DNA of 64,000 nt from the NCBI RefSeq assembly GCF_905220415.1, contig NC_059541.1, positions 508,501 through 572,500 of the forward strand. The letters are read 5' to 3'. A model generated the notes under the pieces. It was not told the DNA's origin. It saw only the letters and a program-made list of their open reading frames with translations, and made no database searches. Made by a program: the position numbers and the translations under genes. The stretch comes from Colias croceus (lineage: Eukaryota > Arthropoda > Insecta > Lepidoptera > Pieridae). Shown piece after piece: positions 1 to 9,263 of the stretch (its first letter is position 1; each line of letters opens with the position of its first letter).

Positions 1-968
1 TTATTGACCTACAAAAGGCCTTCGATACCGTTTCTCACGAACTATTAATGAAGAAATTAACATCCATTAACATTAATGGTAAAGCAGAAATCATATTTAA
101 AAAATCGATCACAAATAGTTAAAATAGATAACCACGATAGCATTCCCTTACCAATTACATATGGCATACCACAAGGTTTGATTCTAGGCCCATTGCTTTT
201 TTTTAATTTATATTAATAATTTACAAGATTTAAAGCTAAAGGTCACCTAACACTTTATGCGGATGACACTTGTCTGTTTTATTTTGGTCCCTCTATACAT
301 GACATGATAGCGCAAGCACAAAATGAATTAAATAAATGGTTTCAATGCAATCTACTTAAAATAAATATATCTAAATTCAAAGCTCATAACAAAATTATAA
401 CCTAGATCTGCGAATCGGCAGCTCCCTGAAATGTAATTATCACATCGACCACCTAAAAAATAAATTATCAGCACTTCTTAGATCTCTGCGTAATATTACT
501 TCTTGCATTCCTCATAAATTACGCCACACCATCTACAACACCTTAGTAAAGCCGCACCTAATGTATTTAATAGAAGTAGGGGGGAGTGCTTACAAAAATA
601 AATTAGCGCCACTCCAAATTTTACAAAATAAAATCATAAAAACTGTCTTTAACTATCCTTTTTTAACTTCTACAAATAAAATCTACGACGACACTAAAAT
701 AATGAATTTAAAACAATTATACTTTTATAATACGTGTATGTTCATCCGCAAAGCGCTACATAAAAACATAAATACAAATATTATAATCTCAACATCAAAT
801 CGCCACTATCCTAAAGGACGAGCTAGCTATCTTGCCCTCCCGAAGATCCGAACAAATTATGGAAGGCGAACTGCAACATACGGTTTTGTAAAGGGAATAA
901 ATTTCTTTAAACCTTCAAAATATGGCCAAGGCCGCAAGCGACCAATGGCTGAGCTCGGTGGGCTCTGA
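1..968 (+). mobile_element. Degenerate non-LTR retrotransposon (LINE) reverse transcriptase remnant
   Basis: Reverse-transcriptase blocks can be read on the plus strand in more than one frame. Near position 3 there is an IDLQKAFDTVSHELL block, near 160-190 a GIPQG-like block followed by a GPLLFF-like block, and near 255-285 the catalytic YADDT box. The last 408 bases (561-968) are open and look like the C-terminal end of a LINE ORF2 (R1/Jockey/CR1-like). Frameshifts and internal stops show it is dead. It is cut by the window edge on the left. It lies inside the CEPT1 intron, antisense to that gene. The clade is not certain. Confidence 0.8.
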
Positions 969-1204
969 TTGGCTCATTTGAATCGGATCAACAAGAGCTA
1001 AAACGCAAAAAAGGTGGATTTGTATAAAAAGCACGTAATTATTATTATTACTGATCGTGACACTTGTGGCTCCGTTCGGATCCAAATACGGACGGTGGTG
1101 TGGCAATGGATCCACAAATACCAACCGGATCAACAAGTGAAAACGGATCAAATAATTACTAACTATATGGCACGTTTGATCAACATAGTGCCCATGGAGA
1201 TATC

Positions 1205-1239
<35 letters not shown>

Positions 1240-2787
1240 TATGTCCTCATTCTTTTCTTATCAGATTGTTGATCCCAATGCGAATGCATCACTTAAATTT
1301 TATAAAAGACAATTAAGAACATCAAAAATAAAGTGATACGTAAATATTTCACAGTGCAATATATTATGTAATTATACATTTATGAAAAAATAATTACATC
1401 AGATTTAATAATCGCAATTGTTTTGAATGTAAGTACATATGAATAAATGATTAAATCATAATATTAATAATCAGAATTGTTTTATTTCCCATTTGTTGCA
1501 ACCCTAGCATATTTTCATGTAGCAGCAGAAGTACCTACACTGGCGGCGCGGCGACATCAAAGGCATTGCCTAAACTAGGAAATACGTCAAATTTATAAAT
1601 TTTATTCCTTAATATTATTAAGATTTTTTAGGCTATTATAGCGTAGTAATTTTCACTTTTGCATGAAAGTGATACTGAAAACATCTGGCAATAACTTTTT
1701 GAGTGGGACACGAAAAGAGCCCTCTCAGATATAAACCCTAGACTATTTGAATGCTAGTAACTATATTAAATAAAAATACTATAGGCTAGAGTGAGAATAA
1801 TAGTGATATATAGGGAAAAAAGATAGCTACAGAGATAGTACATGCATAGATCTGACCATGTAGTAGCTCTAAGTTTTGTTGTCTGCTGAAGTCTGTACGC
1901 AATGAAAATGTCTGCCGTTTCGAAAATAAGTTTTTAAGACCCTAATAAATAAAATATATGAATGGCAGATCTGGTCAATTACTTTCAAAATTGTATTTTT
2001 TTCAGCACTTTCATAAGAGTCTGCCAGAATGTTATCCACGTGATAATGGTCTGCCATTGTTATTTTCCGATAATAATAATAATCTATTTTCATATATCAA
2101 AATGGCAGACGTGGTCAAATGGTTTCAAAGTTCGCCAAAAATTTCCACCTGTCTTACCTGAGCGCCCGCCCCGTCCACCACTCTGGGCTTAGTGACTCCT
2201 CATCTCATGTATAGTAGGTATAGGGGAATCAACACACAAAAATCCAGGTCTGGTCAAATACATACAGGTAGCTTTGCGCTAGCTCTCTAGCTATTAGTTC
2301 AATAGCCTTAAAGTGTTTATATACATATAATATTTTAAAGAAATAAAAGAAATTCCAACATTAAGAGATCGAATCTCGGAATTCGATTTCGTGATTTTGA
2401 AACAAAAATCTTTGGCTGAATTTATGTGTGCAGATATTTTTGATCTGCATAGCGAACGAAAGCTGGTGTAGTATAAGGTAAATCACAGAGTAAATAGATA
2501 AACAGAGAATTAGAGGAACGTCAAAGATATTTCAGGAATTCCACAATTAAAACCAAATATTATGTTGCATAATTCGTGCATTGAACATCTATTTCTATAC
2601 ACACTTGATGCAATCTTGATACACAGATTAAATTTCAAGGGGGTTATCTTCAGATCAATCAGATTTAAATGCCATTTACATTTCAGATGCAGTCGCGCTC
2701 CAAAATTATTTAATTCCCACAATTTACAAGAGAAATCGCGTAACGTAAACACGACATTATTAGATTTGAATTTCTTTGTTTTTTCAA
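969..2787. other. CEPT1 intronic sequence with repeats, no gene
   Basis: AT-rich DNA with no convincing exon. It holds a TA microsatellite (1205-1242). A repetitive patch at about 1850-2160 repeats AATGGCAGA-TGGTCAA-type words in both orientations. Open frames here are short and overlap on both strands. Confidence 0.6.
1205..1242. repeat. TA dinucleotide microsatellite
   Basis: About 38 bases of nearly pure alternating TA with one interruption (TAATAT). Such tracts usually differ in length between individuals. Confidence 0.9.
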
Positions 2788-2997
2788 TCCATACTAATAT
2801 TATAAATGCGAAAGTAACTCTGTCTGTGTCTGTTACTCAATCACGCCTTAACTACTGAACCAATTTGTATGAAATTTGGTATAGAGATATTTCGATACCC
2901 GAGAAGGTATAGGTTTTATCACGGAAATCCCACGGGAACGGGAACTACGCGGGTTCTTCTTTTGACTACGGGGGCGAAGCCGCGGGCGGAAAGCTAG
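2788..2997 (+). mobile_element. Non-autonomous Helitron (Lep1-like), copy a
   Basis: The copy begins TCCATACTAATATTATAAAT, has a GTCTGT run, and ends with a GC hairpin (GGGCGAAGCCGCGGGC) a few bases before CTAG. It is inserted between A and T. A TC start, hairpin and CTRR end are the Helitron signature; the sequence resembles the lepidopteran Lep1 family as I recall it. It is about 210 bp with no coding capacity, in a CEPT1 intron. Confidence 0.75.
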
Positions 2998-3711
2998 TAT
3001 TTTATAACAATGAAATTAATGTTACTTATAAGCTTAATGTTCAACATACTATTGAATTAATTTCTCATATTACTTTCGTTTTATATGAATAATGTACTTG
3101 CTTAGCAGTTTATATTAAAAAAGTTGCAATTTGCTTCTGAACTTTCGCCGATTTCAAAAGAGTTGCAAACTATAGCACACAATAAAACTCTTCAGCATTT
3201 TAATTCATAAACATCCAATATGTACTTATAGCATAACTTTGATATGAAATATATTTTAAAATTATTTTACATCAGAATCAGTAAACTTCCAAAGACAATT
3301 TTACAAAGAAAAATAATAAACATAATGACCGACACAGTCATTGTTTAATTTCCTTGTTATTCAACTGCAAGTACATTGTATGATTTCTGAATACAAGTTT
3401 AGGTATGATTTATGAATATCAAAAGGATTAACTTACAAGAGTTAGCAATACATTTATTCGTAATTAAAAAAATAATCTTTTAAAATGCAAGTTGTAATGT
3501 ATTGATTAAATAAAGCCAAGGTAATCATTGTTATCAATTACTATTTTACTTGCATTAAAAATGAAGTAACAAAATGTAAAATTTTTTACTTTTTCCAATA
3601 CCAGGAAGTACTCACAAAACGGAAAAACTAAATCATGTTCTTTCTACAGAACCATGTATTAATCTATTTTCCTTTCTACCTCAGACTTATTGAAATATAT
3701 TGTTTACTAAC
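2998..3711. other. CEPT1 intron sequence
   Basis: AT-rich intron just downstream of the second CEPT1 coding exon. I see no exon or clear repeat in it. Confidence 0.6.
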
Positions 3712-3952
3712 CTGAAAGAACATCCAAGTGGGGTATTCTCCCAATTTAACAGCTATACAAGCTCCGAGTGCTATGAACACAGTGGATATACTGTCGCAGC
3801 CATGGTCAAACAGCTCTCCCAGAGGTGACTGGCTGCCTGTCCTCCGAGCCTGCTTGCCGTCGATAGCATCTAAGCTCTGATAGACGAAAACACCTAGGGC
3901 GCACACTGCACAGGCCCATCTTGGTGGGTCCTGTCTGGCGTCTGGACTGTAC
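3712..3952 (-). CDS. CEPT1: CEPT1 coding exon 2: CDP-alcohol phosphotransferase catalytic exon
   Basis: This 241-nt exon is bounded by an acceptor at 3953-3954 (minus strand ...TTACAG) and a donor GTTAGT at 3706-3711. It joins exon 1 in phase: TG plus G makes Trp71, followed by YSPDARQD. It carries the whole catalytic signature DG-x2-AR-x8-G-x3-D-x3-D (Asp102 to Asp124), which binds metal and CDP-alcohol. Hydrophobic stretches on both sides fit membrane helices. The family moves phosphocholine or phosphoethanolamine from the CDP-alcohol to diacylglycerol, the last Kennedy-pathway step, in ER or nuclear membranes. Similarity to vertebrate CEPT1 around IYQSLDAIDGKQARR and LGELFDHGCDS is striking. 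Later exons must lie beyond position 1, because 1-3711 shows none. Confidence 0.93.
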
Positions 3953-4137
3953 CTGTAATGATAATGTTTTGAATGGGATGTATGATGAGAATTGTGATTA
4001 AAAATTTAGTATTAAGTATTGGAAGATTCTATTGTATGTGAATTCTTAAATCTTCATTTTATTTTTAATATTATTTTTAATAAAAATGTTGAAATGGTTT
4101 CTAATCTGTTTCATTTAGCTTTAAATAGATCAAATTA

Positions 4138-4337
4138 TCTACACTAATATTATAAAGAGGAAAACTTTGTTTGTTTGTTTGATTGTAATGAATAGGCTCA
4201 TAAACTACTGGACCGATTTTAAAAATTCTTTCACCATTCGAAAGCTACATTATCCACAAGTAATATAGGCTATATTATTATCACGCTAAGACCAACAGGA
4301 GCGGAGCCACATGGGTGAAACCGCGCGGCACAGCTAG
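4138..4337 (+). mobile_element. Non-autonomous Helitron-like element, degenerate copy b
   Basis: It starts TCTACACTAATATTATAAAG, has GTTTGTTTGTTTG in place of the GTCTGT run, and ends ...CGCGCGGCACAGCTAG followed by T. It has the same plan as the copy at 2788 but is strongly diverged. Confidence 0.6.
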
Positions 4338-4825
4338 TAGTATTATAATGTCATATGTAAGCTGGTCAGGTGATCACAAATACTACAATACTATATCAGA
4401 GTTTATTGACCCCATAACACATCAAGTCATAAAGATAAATAATATCTAACAGGAAATCAAACTGAGAAACATGAAAAATATATGTAGTGAGAAAATATAT
4501 CAATGGGAAGTTTTAAAAAAACACAAAATGATGAATGTATTATAGGGATATTATAAAACATTGTTGGGTATCAAATTGTTGGAATAAATCAACATCATTC
4601 TTATAAACAACATTTACAGATTACACATACAAAGCCATTAACATCCTGTGGGACCACAATTATTCACAAAATATCAACACATTGTCGGTCAAACAAAGAT
4701 AATTGTTTTTATAACATTTCTCATAACTGTAGGTAATTAAAAAATATGTTGTGTGAAAATATATTCTGGATAAACTTGATGTTGAATAAAATAAAGATTC
4801 AATAGAGTTTACCATAGTTAATTAT

Positions 4826-6093
4826 TAGGGATGCGCCGAATACCGAATACATATTCGGTATTCGGCATATTCGGCATCTTTTTCACTATTCGTATTCGGC
4901 CGAATTATTCGGTTTAGGTGCCGAATATATTCGGTATGAGTATTTCTACTTTCTTGGCTATAGAACTAAATAAATAACTTCATATTATGAATGATTTATG
5001 CCATACTATACACAAGTCAAAGAAATCCTATGAAGAATGTTTGAACCTAAGGTATACAGGGTGTAATCGTTAAGTGTGCACAGGCGATTATTCCGTAACT
5101 ATAACAGATATCAAAAAACCTTAAACTGATATTGAAAGTACTATACCTAATGAGTAAAATGACGATAATATTTTTTTAAAAATAGAACGAGAAATATCCA
5201 AAAATGTTACATGAAACGCTCCCATACATTGTCCCATACAATGTTCGAGACGACATCCTCGATTTGGAATACCATTGTATTCCACATTACTCTAGCTCTA
5301 TTTACAGTCTCTAAATGAACTTTCATTAAAATTTGCGAAATAATTATAGCACAAAATCAAATAACAAAGCAAAACCTTTCATATTAAATGTTTGAAATAG
5401 GCATATTTCATACTAAATGTATGGAAGCGTTTCATGTAACATTATTGGATATTTCTCGTTTTATTTTTAAAAAGTTATTATTGTCATTTTACTCATTAGG
5501 TATAGTACTTTCAATATGAGTTAAAAGTTTTTTGATATCTGTAATAGTTATGGAATAATCGCCTGTGCACACTTAACGATTACACCCTGTATAAAATAAA
5601 ACGATCATTACATTTCAAACCAACGTTTATTTTGTAAATTTACATCAACATAATTTAATCATGTTTATTATTAGAACTTAGTCAGTATTTAATATTTATA
5701 ATACTTTAAATCCTGAAGTCTGAAGACATTAGACAATGCTTTTAGTCCCAATAGAAAATGACATTACGTCCGCTCATATTGCAAACACTAACTTAAAGTA
5801 AAAATATAAAATTTTTAAACAATTTAAAAATTTTAATATTTTTTGCGAAGTTTCAACACAACTGAGACGGCACGGAGTGCGCGGCCGATATACGCGGGTG
5901 GCGGGCGGTGAGGTAAGGCTCGCTCGCCACCGAGCCGGCAGCTACTTGCGACCCTTTAGAACCGGTTTACGCATCAAAACACGTCAAAACATTGAACCGA
6001 ATAATTCGGCCGAATATTCGGTTCGGTAAGGTTCTAACCGAATAGTATTCGGTATTCGGTTATTCGGTGAAACCACTATTCGGCGCATCTCTA
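4826..6093. mobile_element. hAT-type non-autonomous DNA transposon, 1268 bp, with 8-bp target duplication
   Basis: The ends are inverted repeats: TAGGGATGCGCCGAATA on the left and the complement of TAGAGATGCGCCGAATA on the right. They are flanked by a perfect 8-bp duplication TTAATTAT (4818-4825 and 6094-6101). Subterminal regions at both ends are packed with ATTCGG/CCGAAT words in both orientations, as expected for transposase-binding arrays. Eight-base duplications are diagnostic of hAT transposition. No transposase frame remains. A separate foldback element (5053-5593) is nested inside. It sits in CEPT1 intron 1. Confidence 0.88.
5053..5593. mobile_element. Nested foldback-type MITE with about 170-bp terminal inverted repeats
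   Basis: The left end TATACAGGGTGTAATCGTTA matches the complement of the right end. The outer 47 bp have one mismatch, and the match continues, less perfectly, for about 170 bp on each side, including GTGTGCACAGGCGATTATTCC and words reading ACATGAAACGCT. Ends reading TA-TACAGGGTG suggest TA target duplication, a Tc1/mariner-like feature, but this is inferred. No coding capacity. Confidence 0.8.
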
Positions 6094-6539
6094 TTAATTA
6101 TTGTTTTATATTAAATTTTTTATTTTATCCTGAACCTTGAATGATATTGGTTTATGTTGAGATGAGAAGATAATTTAAATTAAAGGTTATGATTCTGTCA
6201 AATACTCAAGGTTATCATCAAAGTACAAAACTTTCTAATAAATCAGCAAACAGAACAAGACTGATTCATTCATAAAAGTTACAAATTATCATCTTTTAAA
6301 ATTTCATTAAACTTATAAGATTCATGATGTGAAGACCCAGTGTTAATATTCAATTGTTCCAGTTTATGGGAATGTGAATCAAATAAGTAAGACAATTTAA
6401 ACAATTACGTTCTTGTGCGAAATTAATTATGTAGGTTATAAGAAAGTACCGATTTCGTTGTAATGGAAAAAATGAAAGTAGTTTCGCTATCGCTCCGTGA
6501 CATAAATTTTACAAATAACACTTTATTGGAGCTACTTAC

Positions 6540-6751
6540 CACACCAGAATTAGTGTTGTGACTATATTTATTATTAGACCTAATATTGTAATGAGATTCG
6601 GTGCGAGCCATAACGGCGTTTTAGAAACCAGCCAGCACCACCATGGTTGAAGCCAGGCATCGAGTATACTGGCGCTCGTACAAGAATACTTGTGTTCACT
6701 GAGTCTTTTTAACTGTGCAGCGTTAAGAATCCTGTCCTTATAAAACTGCAT
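6540..6751 (-). CDS. CEPT1: CEPT1 first coding exon
   Basis: It encodes residues 1-70 plus two bases of codon 71, from the ATG at 6749-6751 (MQFYKDRILNAAQLKRLSEH) to a consensus donor GTAAGT (6534-6539). The LKRLSEHKY block, the Trp-rich stretch WLQPWWCWLV and the first hydrophobic helix starting APNLITILGLIINIVTTLIL match the N-terminal region of choline/ethanolamine phosphotransferases, where this segment precedes the catalytic loop. Residues 48-70 form a probable membrane helix. The start is well placed relative to vertebrate CEPT1, which has a somewhat longer N-terminus. The 5' UTR and promoter must lie above 6752 but show no clear signal. Confidence 0.92.
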
Positions 6752-7513
6752 TTTTATTCACTGTCACGACATTTAACGAAACAAAACACTGAACTTCCTC
6801 ATAAAATATCCGTTTGTTTCTAATTTTAAGTTGTGGAATTCGCACGATACCTCGCGAGTCGCAACCACTTGTCATTCAACGATAGAGCATAGACAATCTA
6901 CTTTTTTGGAACATGTGTCAATGTGTCATACGATTTTCAGTTCGGAATCGAGTCATAGACTATGGAAGTCGGTGTGTACAGTCAAATTATCTATTATGTT
7001 ACGAGATGCCTACATAATATTATGTGTATATAAACTTATGTATAGTATAAAATATAAAGCAATTTTTTTACATTTTTGTATAAAACATTTTAAATAACAC
7101 ATTATTTCGTGACCTATGCTTCTAATAATCCTTTAGAAATTAAAGACTTTTTAACGGATTTTAAACGCGATTTATTCATTATCTATTATTTTCCCGACGT
7201 TTCGAACACTTTACAGCGAGCGTGGTCACGGGATATTAATAGGTTTTTTGACACTTTGAACGGTTGGAAACTGTGGTTGGAAATGTAGACCACAGACTAG
7301 CAACTGTTAAGATGTAGACAGAGAAAGCCTGAAAACGGGACGGAACGGGGATGGTGACGTAGACTCATTGAGATATACATATGGAGACGACACCGCCTAC
7401 ATAACTTGTGTTCCGCTCACCATAAGACATATGGCTTAACTGCACTCAGTCGCTTGCTCGCTCATTGGCGTCACGCTCATTTTTTATTTGTTTTAAAGTG
7501 AAACGCATCAAAT
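6752..7513. other. Intergenic: 5' flank of CEPT1 and repeat remnants
   Basis: It probably holds the CEPT1 5' UTR and promoter, with no clear TATA box. From about 7135 to 7260 there is a repeat remnant described separately. The rest is unassigned. Confidence 0.5.
7135..7262 (-). repeat. Interspersed repeat remnant, possibly the end of a Penelope-like element
   Basis: TTAAAGACTTTTTAACGGAT (from 7140) recurs at 38399 inside the foldback element. Here it is followed by a segment that reads CGAAACGTCGGG on the minus strand, preceded by a short stem against CCCGTGACC. GAAACGTCGGG is a string seen at hammerhead-bearing ends of Penelope-like elements. The CUGAUGA core is not present (CTGTAAAG instead), so any ribozyme here is degenerate. 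The assignment is tentative. Confidence 0.4.
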
Positions 7514-7591
7514 ATGCCTTCGTGTGTGTTACGATATTGCACAAATAATACAATTAATAATAAGGAAAAGTGAAAAGGAATAACTTTTCAT
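7514..7591 (+). pseudogene. THAP-domain zinc-finger exon remnant with one in-frame stop
   Basis: From the ATG at 7514 the reading is MPSCVLRYCTNNTINNKEK, then TGA, then KGITFHR, followed directly by GTAAGT. MPSCV-x3-C near the start and G-I-T-F-H-R are hallmarks of the N-terminal half of a THAP C2CH zinc finger, and the spacing is right. THAP domains occur in host DNA-binding proteins and in P-element-like transposases. The single stop and the absence of a visible downstream exon make this a dead fragment or transposon relic. It is on the opposite strand to both genes and lies between them. Confidence 0.6.
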
Positions 7592-7599
7592 CGGTAAGT

Positions 7600-9062
7600 A
7601 GGTATCTAACTAGATAATAATTTTTAAAACTTAGAGCAAAAAAAAATAAAAATGCGCCCCACGCCGCGGCGCTTGGCGCACAGATTTTGTTCGTGGGGTC
7701 TCCTCCATACGTAATAATATTATCTCAATGCGTAGACTGCAGTAGTTCCCTTTAGTGGAGCCAATTAGTCAACATATGACGTCTATCAATTTTATCTTCG
7801 TAGAGACTAGAGAGATTACCTGCATACCTGCAACATCGATTAAAGTGAATCGAACTTGAAACACGTGTTTGTCCTCGTCGTCGTTAGTTATTTTTATAAA
7901 AATATTTTTGATTTGGAATAAAAGTTGTGAAAATGCAAAATTGATTCAATTGGTGTTCTCTGTAGGGTTCAGTTCCTTAAAACTACCTATAGGTTTTTAC
8001 CTAGGTACCTATAGGGGAATAAAAAAAGAAAGAGTGGAAAATACTAACTCTTTAATCAACAATAATTACAATATTACATATTTAATACTTCACAATAACT
8101 TCTAGTAAAAATTGTTAACAGAACAAGGCAATAAAGCATTTGTATGCTATAAACCAAAAATATCAAATTCAAGGCAAATTTAATTATTTTACTTTTCTCA
8201 AACTTCCGTTCTTAGAATAGTTTTAGAGGACAATAAGTATTATATTATTATCTGACACAGAATAATAATTAATTTAAAATTCTGAAAACATTACAAAGTT
8301 AATAATAAAGACATATTTTAAAGTTTATGAATTGCATCCATCACAAAACTTCTTTTGGAAGACAAAGACTGAATAGTGAATACATTAAATAACATAATAA
8401 TATCAAATTTGAATAGTAAAAAATAATATTGTATAGAGTTAATAAAAATAGAACATTCTCTCTACGGTTTAATTCTTAACACCTAAAATACTACATTTTC
8501 CACCAGTCTAATTAGTAGTTAAATTTTGTTACATAACATAATATATATTTTATAAAAAAAAATACCTATTTACAGTAAAATACATATTATTTAACATCCA
8601 AATAACATTTCGACACTTAAATATCCAGTCAATATTTACATTACGGTTAAATAATGAGAAAAACTACAAAATATAAGTACTACCAACACAAACAAATGAA
8701 AAAATCGTTACATCTAACATTAGGTAATAATAATATATTTTATAACAAGTTCAAAATATTTCACCAAGTTTAAACTTCCATAAATTATAATTAAAACAAT
8801 CTGACATCACAAAAGGATTATTGAACGATTTTGAATTTTGACATTACGGTAGATTATCTGTAACCATTATCCAACAAAAAGGCGGCAAACTGCAAAGTAA
8901 AAATTCAGCCCTACCTACTGAAAAGGAAATAATAATGTTTTTGAAAATGTGTTCTAAGTTCTAACTTCTATTCTTTCTAATTAGAAAAGTTGTTTGTTAC
9001 AATCTGTATTATGAAAGTTTATTTTATTTTTATTTGTGAGTGGCCAGTTGCTGTGTGTGTAA
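7600..9062. other. Intergenic and 3' flank of the ABTB gene
   Basis: AT-rich with no gene. A GC-rich patch with GCGCC words lies at 7655-7700. On the minus strand, AATAAA-type words at about 9019-9034 lie 30-45 bases past the ABTB stop codon and could be its poly(A) signal. Further AATAAA words are common in this AT-rich DNA, so the true 3' end is not fixed. Confidence 0.45.
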
Positions 9063-9263
9063 TTATATCTTGTTCTTGGCGGTGTTCTTCCTAGCTTCAA
9101 TACGTCGCTGCAGAGTGGCGAGCAGTGCAGCGAGCACGTTGTGTCCAGGCAGCCGTTTGCCGAACAGCAGCCGCTTCACCGAGTCGTCGTACGTGAGCAG
9201 CGCCACCATGTTCTGGAGCAGGAACCCTTGGCAGTACTCGAGGAGTTGGCTCGCGCCATACAC
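9063..9263 (-). CDS. ABTB2: ABTB exon 24 (last): BACK-like C-terminus and stop
   Basis: It runs from the acceptor CCCCCAG (9264 upward) to a TAA-type stop ending at 9063. It starts in phase 0 with VYGASQLLEYCQGFLLQNM and ends ...RKNTAKNKI. The LLEYCQGFLLQNM helix and LLFGKR tail match the end of ABTB2/BTBD11 proteins. It completes residues 1558-1623. Confidence 0.9.
   Translation of the reverse strand: MYGASQLLEYCQGFLLQNMVALLTYDDSVKRLLFGKRLPGHNVLAALLATLQRRIEARKNTAKNKI

Larger units (their letters stand above)
3953..6539 (-). other. CEPT1 intron 1
   Basis: A 2.6-kb intron between the two CEPT1 exons, with GTAAGT donor and TTACAG acceptor. About half is transposon: a Helitron-like copy (4138-4337) and the hAT-type element (4826-6093). 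The remainder is AT-rich and shows no exon. Confidence 0.85.

Noticed and set aside
915..1316. Overlapping open frames on both strands around the TA microsatellite
   Set aside because: They are produced by the simple repeat and low-complexity sequence. No family features.
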